From: Caballeronia grimmiae | Lineage (GTDB): Bacteria; Pseudomonadota; Gammaproteobacteria; Burkholderiales; Burkholderiaceae | Assembly: GCF_000698555.1 (NCBI RefSeq) | Contig: NZ_JFHE01000036.1 | Span: forward strand, 1-56,774 | DNA length: 56,774 nt | Direction: 5' to 3' | Shown here: positions 1 through 7,981 of the stretch, piece after piece | How the letters are laid out: each line of letters opens with the position of its first letter | Position numbering within the stretch: the stretch's first letter is position 1 | Position numbers and translations under genes: made by a program | Notes under the pieces: generated by a model | The model's database searches: none | What the model saw: only the letters and a program-made list of their open reading frames with translations | What the model was told of the DNA's origin: nothing

Positions 1-1
1 G

Positions 2-316
2 GCGGTCATCGGCGAGCGGGTGCGTGTGTATCAGGCCGTGACGCTCGGCGCGAAGAGCTTTCCATCGGGCAATGACGGCGTGCTCGTGAAGGGCAACGCG
101 CGGCATCCGATCGTCGAGGACGATGTCGTGATCTATGCCGGCGCGACGATCCTTGGCCGCGTCACCATCGGCAAGGGCTCGGTGATCGGCGGCAACGTAT
201 GGCTCACGCATAGCGTCCCGCCGGGCAGCAACGTTTCGCAGGGCAAGGTACGCGAAGGGGCGGGAGCGGATGCGCCGCGCAATGGCGTCGGCGGCGACAA
301 CGGCCACGGCGCATAG
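2..316 (+). CDS. epsC: Serine O-acetyltransferase, EpsC type (3' part)
   Basis: Only the C-terminal ~104 residues are present; the reading frame is open to the window edge. The visible part is a left-handed beta-helix of hexapeptide repeats: VIGERVRVYQAVTLGAKSFP, then the insert loop, then VYAGATILGRVTIGKGSVIGG and the family-typical NVWLTHSVPPGS. Such enzymes acetylate L-serine with acetyl-CoA in the cytosol, the first step of cysteine synthesis. The ending past the helix is a short Gly/Ala-rich tail, more like EpsC-type enzymes than E. coli CysE. Convergent with folE across a shared terminator. The family is clear; the exact subtype is less so because the N-terminus is missing. Confidence 0.85.
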   Translation, partial: AVIGERVRVYQAVTLGAKSFPSGNDGVLVKGNARHPIVEDDVVIYAGATILGRVTIGKGSVIGGNVWLTHSVPPGSNVSQGKVREGAGADAPRNGVGGDNGHGA

Positions 317-317
317 A

Positions 318-349
318 ACAAAAAAGGGCCGCTAAGGCCCTTTCTTTTG
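318..349. terminator. Bidirectional rho-independent terminator between epsC and folE
   Basis: AAAGGGCC at 323-330 pairs with GGCCCTTT at 336-343 around a 5-nt loop, flanked by an A-run upstream and a T-rich run downstream. It can therefore end transcripts from both convergent genes. Confidence 0.85.
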
Positions 350-368
350 CGTGCTGCGACTATGCGCT

Positions 369-1019
369 TCAGGTATTCGTCACGCTGAACGCGCTCGATT
401 GCCCGACGATCGCAAGAAACTCGCGCCGCGTGGAAGGATCGTCGCGGAACGATCCCAGCATGCGCGATGTCACCATCGCCACGCCCGCCTTGTGCACGCC
501 GCGTGTCGACATGCACTGATGCGCCGCTTCGAGAATGACGCCCACGCCGAGCGGCTGCAGGACTTCATCCAGCGTATCCGCGATCTGCGCGGTCATCTTC
601 TCCTGGATTTGCAGGCGCTTGGCGAACGCATCGACGAGGCGCGCGAGCTTCGAGATGCCGACCACGCGCTTGTTCGGCAGATAGGCGACATGCGCGCGGC
701 CGATGATCGGCACCATGTGATGCTCGCAATAGCTCTCGAAGCGAATGTCCTTCAGCACGATCATTTCGTCGTAACCCTGCACTTCGGAGAAGGTGCGGGC
801 GAGGATGTCGTGCGGATTCTCGGCATAGCCGGCGAAGAACTCTTCATAGGAACGCACGACGCGCGCCGGCGTGTCCAGCAGGCCTTCGCGGCGGGGATCG
901 TCGCCGGCCCAGCGCAACAGCACGCGCACGGCGGCTTCGGCTTCCTCGCGCGACGGACGATCGGCTGAGTCAGCGGGCATGTCCGAGCCGGTTAGATGAT
1001 TTTTGCGCGGGCTGCTCAT
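369..1019 (-). CDS. folE: GTP cyclohydrolase I
   Basis: 216 residues, the usual length for FolE (type I). It converts GTP to dihydroneopterin triphosphate, the entry to tetrahydrofolate synthesis, as a cytosolic decamer. The zinc/catalytic motif YCEHHMVP supplies C98, H100 and H101, and HQCMSTRGVHK supplies C169; together these match the Cys-His-Cys zinc site of the family. The start at 1019 has an AAGGAG ribosome site 6-7 nt upstream. The N-terminal ~25 residues are a variable extension. It stands alone: the minus-strand neighbour upstream ends 125 bp away, so it probably has its own promoter. Confidence 0.96.
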   Translation of the reverse strand: MSSPRKNHLTGSDMPADSADRPSREEAEAAVRVLLRWAGDDPRREGLLDTPARVVRSYEEFFAGYAENPHDILARTFSEVQGYDEMIVLKDIRFESYCEHHMVPIIGRAHVAYLPNKRVVGISKLARLVDAFAKRLQIQEKMTAQIADTLDEVLQPLGVGVILEAAHQCMSTRGVHKAGVAMVTSRMLGSFRDDPSTRREFLAIVGQSSAFSVTNT

Positions 1020-1063
1020 TGAAAACTCCTTCTGTTCGGTTTTGCGGATAGCGCCTTATATTG

Positions 1064-1078
1064 TTCCACGTTTTGGAA
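1064..1078. promoter_or_regulatory. Small dyad upstream of folE
   Basis: TTCCA at 1064-1068 and TGGAA at 1074-1078 form a perfect 5-bp inverted repeat with a 5-nt spacer, 45 bp upstream of the folE start. A TATAAG-like -10 on the minus strand lies beside it (1055-1060). No good -35 is visible, so this is only a candidate promoter/operator. Confidence 0.25.
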
Positions 1079-1144
1079 GGCCTATACGCTTGTCCGGTCT
1101 TTAGAGCTTTCGATGGCGGCCCGTGCCCGCATGACAGCATGCGA

Positions 1145-1597
1145 TCAGGCCGGGTGGCTCTCTACGCCGCCGAGCACCATCCACGACACGCCGAACTTGT
1201 CCTGCACCATGCCGAAGCGCTTCGCGAAGAACGTCTGCGTCATCGGCATCTGCACCTGGCCGCCGTTGCCGAGCGCGTTGAAGAACTTCTCGGCGTGTTG
1301 CTCGTCGTTGGCCGTCAGCGAGAGCGATACGCCCTGGAAACTGGGCTTGCCGCTGCACATGCCGTCGGAGGCCATCAACATTGAATCGCCGATGGTGAAC
1401 GCCGTGTGCATGACCTTGTCTTCCGAGCCTGCGGGCAGGCTGCAGCCGCTGGCCGCTTCGCTCCCGCCTTCTTTCGACGCATCGGGATTGTCCCTGAAGC
1501 GCATCATCATGAGCACTTGCGCGCCGAGCTGTTCGCGATAGAACGTGACCGCTTCTTCGCAACGGCCTTCGAAAAACAGATACGGTTGAACTTGCAT
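1145..1597 (-). CDS. VOC family protein, PhnB/glyoxalase-like
   Basis: 150 residues. It opens with QVQPYLFFEGRCEEAVTFYREQLGA, the signature of PhnB-like VOC (glyoxalase/bleomycin resistance) proteins, and ends with DKFGVSWMVLGG, the typical last strand of the domain. These are small cytosolic beta-alpha-beta-beta-beta proteins; the substrate cannot be read from sequence. The start at 1597 has an AAGGAG site. It lies 22 bp downstream of the SnoaL-like gene on the same strand, so the two are probably one operon divergent from a TetR regulator. Not a true PhnB of phosphonate metabolism as far as context shows. Confidence 0.85.
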   Translation of the reverse strand: MQVQPYLFFEGRCEEAVTFYREQLGAQVLMMMRFRDNPDASKEGGSEAASGCSLPAGSEDKVMHTAFTIGDSMLMASDGMCSGKPSFQGVSLSLTANDEQHAEKFFNALGNGGQVQMPMTQTFFAKRFGMVQDKFGVSWMVLGGVESHPA

Positions 1598-1619
1598 GTC
1601 TGCTCCTTGAAAGTGACTG

Positions 1620-2042
1620 TCAGGGCTTTTCGTCGGGGTCCATGTCCATCATCAGCGGCACCGAGGCGTGCTCGTGCACCACGCGCCAGTCGCCGTCTAT
1701 TTTTCTAAAACATACGGTGGCGCGAACGATGTCGTCGCGCCCGCCCGCCGCCACGCGATTGAGCGAGTGCAGAAACGCAATGTCGCCGCTTGCCGCGATA
1801 TGCATTTCCCTGAACTCGAACGTGAACGGGCCATTGATGCTGTCGAACCAGCGCTGCCAGTTCTCGCAATAGTGCTCGACGCCCTGCATCGACGCGGGCG
1901 GTACGACATCGAACACGACGGCATCCGCCGCATAATGCGCGACCAGCGCAGACGTGTCTTTTGCGAGCACCGCTTGCCGCCACGCCTCGGCAATCTCGCG
2001 TATGCGCGCTTCGTCATTCATACGGTCGTTCGGAACGGACAT
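1620..2042 (-). CDS. SnoaL-like (NTF2-fold) protein
   Basis: 140 residues from the ATG at 2042, which has a GGAGG site 4 nt upstream; longer forms of the frame run into the operator region and are unlikely. The sequence fits the SnoaL/NTF2-like cone fold: N-terminal helix IREIAEAWRQAVLAKDTSALVAHYAADAV, central GPFTFEFREMHIAASGDIAFLHSLNRV and C-terminal FRKIDGDWRVVHEHASVPL. Close relatives are often annotated as ketosteroid-isomerase-like or 'DUF4440-like' proteins. First gene of a two-gene unit with the VOC protein; expression is likely controlled by the divergent TetR through two repeated boxes at 2132-2178. Confidence 0.8.
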   Translation of the reverse strand: MSVPNDRMNDEARIREIAEAWRQAVLAKDTSALVAHYAADAVVFDVVPPASMQGVEHYCENWQRWFDSINGPFTFEFREMHIAASGDIAFLHSLNRVAAGGRDDIVRATVCFRKIDGDWRVVHEHASVPLMMDMDPDEKP

Positions 2043-2131
2043 GCTGCCTCCACACGTGACGGTATTCCTACGATGCACGCCTGTCGTGACAGAACAACGG
2101 CAAAGGCGTACGCAAAATAATTCTTCGCTTG

Positions 2132-2146
2132 TGTACACCGTCCACA
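2132..2146. promoter_or_regulatory. Operator-like box 1 in the TetR/SnoaL divergent promoter region
   Basis: TGTACACCGTCCACA agrees at 12 of 15 positions with box 2, whose start is 32 bp further on (about three helical turns). It lies 89 bp upstream of the SnoaL start and 57 bp upstream of the tetR start. A twinned site between divergent genes suggests autoregulation by the TetR protein; binding is inferred. Confidence 0.5.
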
Positions 2147-2163
2147 AAAAGTAGCAGAGATAA

Positions 2164-2178
2164 TGGACGCTGTCCACA
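2164..2178. promoter_or_regulatory. Operator-like box 2 (palindromic) upstream of tetR
   Basis: TGGACGCTGTCCACA contains a perfect dyad, TGGAC-GCT-GTCCA (2164-2176). It repeats box 1 and ends 24 bp before the tetR start codon, where bound repressor would block its transcription. Confidence 0.55.
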
Positions 2179-2202
2179 TAACGCATCGCCCACGCAAGCA
2201 AA

Positions 2203-2847
2203 ATGACAAGACCGAACGCGACCAAAGCGCGAAGCACTTACAGACATGGCGATCTGCGCCGTGCGTTGATCGACGCCGGGATCGAGCTTGCGCGTGAGGG
2301 CGGGCCGGATGCCATCGTGCTGCGTGAAGCGACACGCCGGGCGGGCGTCGTGCCTAACGCGGCGTACCGGCATTTCGAAAGCAGGCAGGCGTTGCTGTCG
2401 GCGGTGCGGTCGGCGGCGTTGTCAGCGGTGGCTGCGGCGATGGAAGACGAACTCGCCGCGCGCCCGAAGAAGCGTCGCCGCGCCGATGCCGCGCGCTCGG
2501 GGCTGCGCGCGATCGGTGCGGGTTATCTGCGTTTCGCGCAGGAGGAGACGGGATTGTTCCGCACCGCGTTTGCCGCGCCGCAAGCGGAGTGGACCGAGCA
2601 CGACGCGCCCTATGGCGCGGGACCGAGCGGTCTCGATCCTTTCCAGCTATTGAGCCGCGCGCTCGATGAGATGGTGGAGGCGGGCGCGCTCGAAGCCCGT
2701 CGCCGCAGGCAGGCGGAGTATCTGGCGTGGAGCGCGGTGCATGGTTTCGCGCTGCTATTGATCGAAGGTCCGCTGCAAGGGCTCGGTCCTGAAGAGGTCG
2801 AGCCGCTTGCTGCGCGTCTGCTTTCGATGGTCGAGCAAGGCTTATAA
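2203..2847 (+). CDS. TetR/AcrR family transcriptional regulator
   Basis: 214 residues. The N-terminal helix-turn-helix domain is at about residues 12-60 (RHGDLRRALIDAGIELARE, then LREATRRAGVVPNAAYRHFESRQALL), and the C-terminal ligand domain looks like the WHG-type TetR_C found in many Burkholderia regulators (residues ~85-210). It is divergent from the SnoaL-VOC pair, with two matching operator-like boxes between, so local repression is likely. No ligand can be inferred. Confidence 0.9.
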   Translation: MTRPNATKARSTYRHGDLRRALIDAGIELAREGGPDAIVLREATRRAGVVPNAAYRHFESRQALLSAVRSAALSAVAAAMEDELAARPKKRRRADAARSGLRAIGAGYLRFAQEETGLFRTAFAAPQAEWTEHDAPYGAGPSGLDPFQLLSRALDEMVEAGALEARRRRQAEYLAWSAVHGFALLLIEGPLQGLGPEEVEPLAARLLSMVEQGL

Positions 2848-2851
2848 GCGT

Positions 2852-4237
2852 TTAGCCCTTGTTCTTCGCATCGACGCTTGCCACCGGTTCGACAATGCTC
2901 AGGAGCAGCAAGAGACAGAGCAGGGACGTGCCGAACATATAGAGGAACACGCTCGTCCAGCTATAGCGATCGAGCAGCAGCCCGACGGCGAGCGGGGCAC
3001 ACGCGCCGCCGATCTGCCCCAGCGAATTGACGATGCCGAATGCCGTCGGATACGTCGCTTTCGTGGCAAGGCCCATCGGATACGCGGAATAGCCCGCGAA
3101 GCCGATGCCGAGCATGAGGCCGGACATGATCAACGCCGCGCCCAGATAAGCGACGCTGTCGGGCGCGTCGATCAGCGCGAACATCATGATCATGGTGCCG
3201 AACGCGCCGAGCATCATCATCGGCTTGCGGCGGCCGCCGAGCAGACGGTCCGAGATCACGCCGCCGAGCATGTTGCCCGCTACCGCGCCGATGAAAGGCG
3301 CCGACGCGAGAAAGCCCATCTTGACGGAAGCGAAGCCCTTCACGGTGACGAGATACGTGGGAATCCACGAGATGAAGATGTTGCTGATGCCGATCATGCA
3401 GCCATAGCCCAAGGCTACGCCGAAGATATTCCATGAGCGGAACACCTGGCGAATCGTGTCGAGCGGGGCAACGCGCTTGGTGCGATTGATGGCGTCGAGC
3501 CAGGGCATCGGTTCGAGATGGCCGCGGCTCGCAGCCTTGGCTTCGCTGATGCCGGCGGGCGCTTCATCGAGAATATAGCGGCGCTCCTCGGGCGAACAGA
3601 ACCTGTTTTCGCCGGGCGAATTCGTGACCAGCACCATCCACACGAACGCGAGGACGATACCCGGTACCGCGAACACATAGAAGATTTCACGCCATCCCCA
3701 AAGCTGGATCACGATGATGCACACCGGCGGCACGATCAGCGGCCCGAGCTTCGACGCCGCGATCCAGAGGCCCGTTGCCGTGCCTTTCTCTTTGGCCGGA
3801 AACCAGCGGTTGATGATGTTCGTGCAGCCGATGCCGAGCGGTCCTTCCGACAAACCAAGGCCGACGCGATACGCCTGAAGCAGAAACACCGACGACGTGG
3901 TGCCCATGAGGCCAGTGAACACGGACGTCAGAATCAGGAACACGGAGAAAAGAAAACCCGTGGTCTTCTCGCTGAGACGCTTGTAAAGCAGGCCGACTGG
4001 AATCTGCACGAAGCCATACGCGAACGAGAAGAGGCTGACGATCAGGCCGGCCTCGGTATTCGTGATGTGGTATTCCTTCTTGAGATACGGCAGTGCGATG
4101 CCGAAATTCGCGCGGTCTGCGCAAGCGATGGCCCAGATACAGAAGATCAGGCCCATCACGATCCATCGGTGACCCGTGCGCTTGCCCGCAATGGGCTCGG
4201 CCTGCACGGACGAGACAACGCCTTCAGCATTATTCAT
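2852..4237 (-). CDS. MFS transporter, anion:cation symporter (ACS) type
   Basis: 461 residues with 12 predicted membrane segments. The N-terminal DRANFGIALPYLKKEYHIT and the GIGFAGYSAYPMGLATK and GGACAPLAVGLLLDRYSW stretches are typical of the ACS family (glucarate, galactonate and tartrate-type sugar-acid carriers). The start at 4237 has a GGAGG site. The gene is divergent from a D-2-hydroxyacid dehydrogenase and close to a LysR regulator, so uptake of a hydroxy or sugar acid is plausible. The exact substrate is unknown. It converges with tetR, the stop codons being only 4 bp apart. Confidence 0.88.
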   Translation of the reverse strand: MNNAEGVVSSVQAEPIAGKRTGHRWIVMGLIFCIWAIACADRANFGIALPYLKKEYHITNTEAGLIVSLFSFAYGFVQIPVGLLYKRLSEKTTGFLFSVFLILTSVFTGLMGTTSSVFLLQAYRVGLGLSEGPLGIGCTNIINRWFPAKEKGTATGLWIAASKLGPLIVPPVCIIVIQLWGWREIFYVFAVPGIVLAFVWMVLVTNSPGENRFCSPEERRYILDEAPAGISEAKAASRGHLEPMPWLDAINRTKRVAPLDTIRQVFRSWNIFGVALGYGCMIGISNIFISWIPTYLVTVKGFASVKMGFLASAPFIGAVAGNMLGGVISDRLLGGRRKPMMMLGAFGTMIMMFALIDAPDSVAYLGAALIMSGLMLGIGFAGYSAYPMGLATKATYPTAFGIVNSLGQIGGACAPLAVGLLLDRYSWTSVFLYMFGTSLLCLLLLLSIVEPVASVDAKNKG

Positions 4238-4652
4238 GTGACTTCCTCCGGTTCATTCGACGCGAGGAGAACATCGCGCATGGGTTGAACGCGTGTTCTT
4301 GCGAAGGGACAGCTTCAGCGGGCGGGGCCGCTAAAACGTTCGAAGGCGGGGAAGTGCAAGGGAAGTGCGAATGTAAGGCTCGATTTCACGCTGATGTCTC
4401 CGATCAGATTCAAGGCAATTTTTAGTGTTCTTTCTGCCGATGAACCGATTCTCGCGGCGGACGTGATCAGCCGTCCAATCTTTTATTGCTATTACCTGAT
4501 TCCCGTATTGAATCGGTTGCGGCGCTCCGTGCGACGCGTCGAATTGTGGATCAATTGATAGCGATTTGGGATTGGACCCGCACTGGAAAAGACGACATGA
4601 TCCGTCGCAATCCATCGCCCGCGACGAACGCGATTCACACGGAGACACTCTC
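4238..4652. other. Intergenic region between divergent MFS and dehydrogenase genes
   Basis: 415 bp without a convincing gene. It holds a direct repeat GGGAAGTGC (4349-4357 and 4360-4368, 11-bp period), a 9-bp inverted pair AACCGATTC/GAATCGGTT at 4443-4451 and 4510-4518, and a dyad AATTG-N5-CAATT at 4542-4556. Any of these could be a regulator site; none fits a named consensus well. Confidence 0.4.
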
Positions 4653-5606
4653 TTGAAGCCGAACATCCTGCAACTGAATCCCATCCTCGTGCCCGCGATC
4701 AACGACACCTTGAACGCACGGTACACGATGCATCGCCTCTTCGAACAGGACGACAAAGAGGCGTATATCCGCGAGCATGGTGCATCGATCAGAGGCGTCA
4801 TCACGGGCGGGCATACGGGCATCTCCAATGAACTCATCGCGAAGCTGCCGGCGCTCGAAGTGATCGCGGTCAATGGCGTGGGCACGGATGCCGTCGATCT
4901 CGAATTCGCCCGCTCACGCGGCATTCCGGTGACGGCCACCTTCGGCGCGTTGACGGAAGACGTGGCGGATCTGGCTATCGGTTTGATCATCACCGTGCTG
5001 CGCGAGATCTGCCCCGGCAATGAGTTCGTCAAGGCCGGCAAGTGGCCGTCCAATCCGAGTCCCGCTGCGATTCCGCTGTCGCGCCGTTTTAGCGGCAAGC
5101 GCGTGGGCATCGTCGGGCTGGGTAAGGTCGGCCGCGCCATCGCGCAGCGCGCATCGGCGTTCGGCTGTCCGATCGCTTATACGGATATTCGCCGCATGGA
5201 CGATGTCGAGCATCGCTTCGTGCCCGATCTTCTATCGCTTGCTCGCGAAAGCGACATTCTCGTGCTGGCCGCCGCAGCGGATAAAGCGCAGGGCATCGTC
5301 AATGCAGCCGTGCTCGATGCACTCGGCAAGGACGGTTATCTCATCAACGTTGCGCGCGGCAAGCTGGTGGCGGAACACGATCTCGTCGATGCGCTGAAGG
5401 GCGGCGTGATCGCAGGCGCGGGCCTCGATGTGTTCGTCGATGAACCGAATGTGCCGTCCGAACTGTTCGGCATGGATCGCGTGGTGTTGCAGGCGCATCG
5501 CGCGAGCGCGACCGTGGAATCGCGCACGGCGATGGGCGAGATGGTGCTGGCGAGTATCGCCAAGGCGCTTGCAGGTCAGCGTCCTGAAGGCAGCCTCACG
5601 ACCTGA
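4653..5606 (+). CDS. D-2-hydroxyacid dehydrogenase, NAD(P)-dependent
   Basis: 317 residues from a TTG start at 4653, which has GGAGA 7 nt upstream. The longer ATG form at 4566 has an unconserved-looking Arg/His-rich leader and no ribosome site. The Rossmann motif GLGKVG is at residues 155-160, and the catalytic triad is R235 (NVARG), E264 (DVFVDEP) and H282 (QAHR), so it should be active. The sequence resembles the glyoxylate/hydroxypyruvate reductase branch. It interconverts a 2-oxoacid and a D-2-hydroxyacid in the cytosol. Divergent MFS carrier and downstream LysR suggest a small hydroxyacid utilisation unit. Confidence 0.88.
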   Translation: MKPNILQLNPILVPAINDTLNARYTMHRLFEQDDKEAYIREHGASIRGVITGGHTGISNELIAKLPALEVIAVNGVGTDAVDLEFARSRGIPVTATFGALTEDVADLAIGLIITVLREICPGNEFVKAGKWPSNPSPAAIPLSRRFSGKRVGIVGLGKVGRAIAQRASAFGCPIAYTDIRRMDDVEHRFVPDLLSLARESDILVLAAAADKAQGIVNAAVLDALGKDGYLINVARGKLVAEHDLVDALKGGVIAGAGLDVFVDEPNVPSELFGMDRVVLQAHRASATVESRTAMGEMVLASIAKALAGQRPEGSLTT

Positions 5607-5646
5607 TTGACGCGGCAATGCAGCGCGATACCTCTGGAAGCGCACC

Positions 5647-5652
5647 TATAAT
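5647..5652 (+). promoter_or_regulatory. Perfect TATAAT -10 box ahead of lysR
   Basis: TATAAT lies 41 bp upstream of the lysR ATG. No matching -35 is seen at 16-18 bp, so an activator-dependent or weak promoter is possible. Confidence 0.35.
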
Positions 5653-5693
5653 GATCGGCTACGCCGTCACCCGCGCCGTTTGCGCCGATCACG

Positions 5694-6593
5694 ATGCTCG
5701 ACCTTGGACAAGTACGTTGCTTCGTCGCCGCCGCGACGGAGCTGAACTTCCGACGTGCCGCCGCGTTGCTCAACATGACGCAGCCGCCGCTCAGCAGGCA
5801 GATACATCTGCTTGAAGAGAACCTGGGCGTCAAGCTGTTCGAGCGCATCGGACGCACCGTCAAGCTGACGACCGAAGGCCACGTTTTCCTCGCCGATGCA
5901 TCGCGGTTGCTCAATCTCTCCGAGCAGGCGGAAAGCGCCGTGCGTCGCGCGAGCAAGGGCAAGACGGGGCGCGTGCGAATCGGCTTCACCGGCGCGGCGG
6001 GGTATGAACTCATTCCGGAAGTGCTCGTTGCCGCACGGCGCGAATTGCCGGATATCGATGTCGTGTTGCTCGAACTCATTTCCGTCGCGCAGATCGAGGC
6101 CTTTGCCGCTAATGCAATCGACCTTGGATTTCTCAGGCCCTTGCCGTCACGTCAGAAGCTCGAGTTTCAGCTTGTCGACAGAGAGCCTTTGATCGTCGCA
6201 CTGCCAGCGGGTCACGCGTTATGCGGCCATGAAGAGATCGCGCTCCGGCAGCTCGATCAGCAACCGTTCATCATGCACTCGCCTACGCACGGAAAATACT
6301 TCTATGAACGCATCATGGGCATGCTTGCTGCGGAAGAAGTGAATCCGCATTTCACCCAATATATCGATCAGACGCCGACCATTCTGTCGCTCGTACGCGC
6401 CGGGCTGGGTGTGGGCATTCTGCCGGCATCGGCGCAACGCTTCCATTACGACAACGTCGAGTTCCGCCTGATCGCTAACCACAGCGTGCAGGCGGAAATG
6501 AGCATGGCCTGGCGCGCGGATCAGGACAATCCCGCCGTCACCGCGTTCAGACTGATGGCGGCGGATCACTTTGCCACCAAGGCACAAAGCTGA
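5694..6593 (+). CDS. LysR family transcriptional regulator
   Basis: 299 residues, standard LTTR length. The N-terminal winged helix-turn-helix (residues 1-60) shows LNFRRAAALLNMTQPPLSRQ and LGVKLFERIGRTVKLTTEG; the effector domain begins near residue 90 (GRVRIGFTGAAGYELIPEVL). It most resembles the group that includes BenM/CatM-like and small-acid regulators. It sits 87 bp after the dehydrogenase gene and likely controls that gene and/or the divergent MFS carrier. Its stop codon abuts the stop of the convergent aminotransferase gene. Confidence 0.92.
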   Translation: MLDLGQVRCFVAAATELNFRRAAALLNMTQPPLSRQIHLLEENLGVKLFERIGRTVKLTTEGHVFLADASRLLNLSEQAESAVRRASKGKTGRVRIGFTGAAGYELIPEVLVAARRELPDIDVVLLELISVAQIEAFAANAIDLGFLRPLPSRQKLEFQLVDREPLIVALPAGHALCGHEEIALRQLDQQPFIMHSPTHGKYFYERIMGMLAAEEVNPHFTQYIDQTPTILSLVRAGLGVGILPASAQRFHYDNVEFRLIANHSVQAEMSMAWRADQDNPAVTAFRLMAADHFATKAQS

Positions 6594-7967
6594 CTACAAG
6601 ATGTGAAGCGCCTTGGCCGTCGCATCGATCGCCGCGTTGGCCCTGGCGACGATCTCATCGATTTCATCGTGCGTCACCACGAGCGGCGGCGATAGCAACA
6701 TGCGGTCACCGCTTGCGCGCATCACGAGATTGCCGTCGAAGCTGAAATTGCGGCACAGGGTTCCGATCTCGCTGCCATTGGCGAACCGCTTGCGATTGAC
6801 CGGATCTTCAGCGAGTTGAATGCCTGCAACGAGACCCGCACCGTGTATCTCGCCGACGAGCGGATGATCGCTCAGCGCATCGCGCAGTCGCTGCTGGAAA
6901 TACGGTCCCGCATCGTCTTTGACGCGTGCGACGATGCCTTCATCGCGCAATAGCGTCAGGTTCGCGACCGCGACGGCCGCCGCGACCGGATGTCCGGAAT
7001 AAGTGAAGCCGTGATTGAACTCGCCGCCATCAACGATCGCATCCGCGATGCGGTCCGACAGCCCGACCGCGCCCATCGGGACATAGCCGCTCGTCAGACC
7101 CTTCGCCATCGTGATGACATCCGGCGCAAATCCGAAGTGGCGATGCGCGAACCATTCACCCGTGCGCCCGAATGCGCCGATCACTTCATCGGCGATCAGC
7201 AGAACGTCGTGCTTGCGGCAGATGCGTTCGATCTCCGGCCAGTAAGTCGATGGCGGAAAGATCACGCCGCCCGCGCCCTGAAACGGCTCACCGATAAACG
7301 CAGCGACGTTCTCCGCGCCGAGTTCGATGATCTTCGCTTCGAGCCGACGTGCCCGCGCGAGGCCGAATGCTTCGGCGTCCATTTCGCCGCCTTCGCCGAA
7401 CCAGTAAGGCTGATCGATATGCGCGACATGCTCCATCATCGACGGCATCTGCTCGTGCATGTAAGTCATGCCGCCGAGCGTAGCGCCCGCGATCGTCGAT
7501 CCGTGATAGCCGTTGTGTCGCGCGATCACATAACGCTTGTTCGGCTTGCCTTGCAAAGCCCAATAGCGATGCACCGCGCGCAGCGCCGTATCGTTCGCTT
7601 CAGAGCCGCTGTTGGAGTACAGAAAGCGATTGAAGCCTGCGGGAGCCAGTTGCGCGAGCATGCCGGATAGCTCGATCACCGGCGGATGCGTCGTTCTGAA
7701 GAACGTGTTGTAGTAGGGCAATGCCTGCATCTGTGTACATGCTGCATCGACGAGTTCGCGCCGTCCATAGCCGACGTTGACGCACCACAGCCCCGCCATG
7801 CCATCGATGATGCGCTCGCCATCCGAGTCCCAGAGATAGACGCCTTCCGCTTTCACGATCACGCGGCTTCCCGCGCGATTGAGTTCCGCCATATCTGAAA
7901 AGGGATGCAGATGATGCGCGGCATCGAGCGCACGATAACGCGCCGTCGAGTGGATACGATCATTCAT
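6594..7967 (-). CDS. Class III (omega) aminotransferase, putrescine/beta-alanine type
   Basis: 457 residues from the ATG at 7967, which has a GGAGG site; a longer in-frame start would overlap the upstream gene. PLP-binding lysine is K289 in ITMAKGLTSG; the preceding LLIADEVIGAFGRTG holds the PLP-ring aspartate. The family moves amino groups from omega-amino acids, polyamines or beta-alanine to pyruvate. The upstream glutamylpolyamine-synthetase-like gene, 14 bp away, points to polyamine (SpuC-like) breakdown. Alternative: beta-alanine:pyruvate aminotransferase. Convergent with lysR. Confidence 0.87.
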   Translation of the reverse strand: MNDRIHSTARYRALDAAHHLHPFSDMAELNRAGSRVIVKAEGVYLWDSDGERIIDGMAGLWCVNVGYGRRELVDAACTQMQALPYYNTFFRTTHPPVIELSGMLAQLAPAGFNRFLYSNSGSEANDTALRAVHRYWALQGKPNKRYVIARHNGYHGSTIAGATLGGMTYMHEQMPSMMEHVAHIDQPYWFGEGGEMDAEAFGLARARRLEAKIIELGAENVAAFIGEPFQGAGGVIFPPSTYWPEIERICRKHDVLLIADEVIGAFGRTGEWFAHRHFGFAPDVITMAKGLTSGYVPMGAVGLSDRIADAIVDGGEFNHGFTYSGHPVAAAVAVANLTLLRDEGIVARVKDDAGPYFQQRLRDALSDHPLVGEIHGAGLVAGIQLAEDPVNRKRFANGSEIGTLCRNFSFDGNLVMRASGDRMLLSPPLVVTHDEIDEIVARANAAIDATAKALHIL

Positions 7968-7981
7968 GTTTGCCTCCGCTA

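Noticed and set aside
4443..4518. 9-bp inverted pair AACCGATTC/GAATCGGTT, 58 bp apart
   Set aside because: A 9-mer inverted match in 400 bp is quite likely by chance; no supporting signal.
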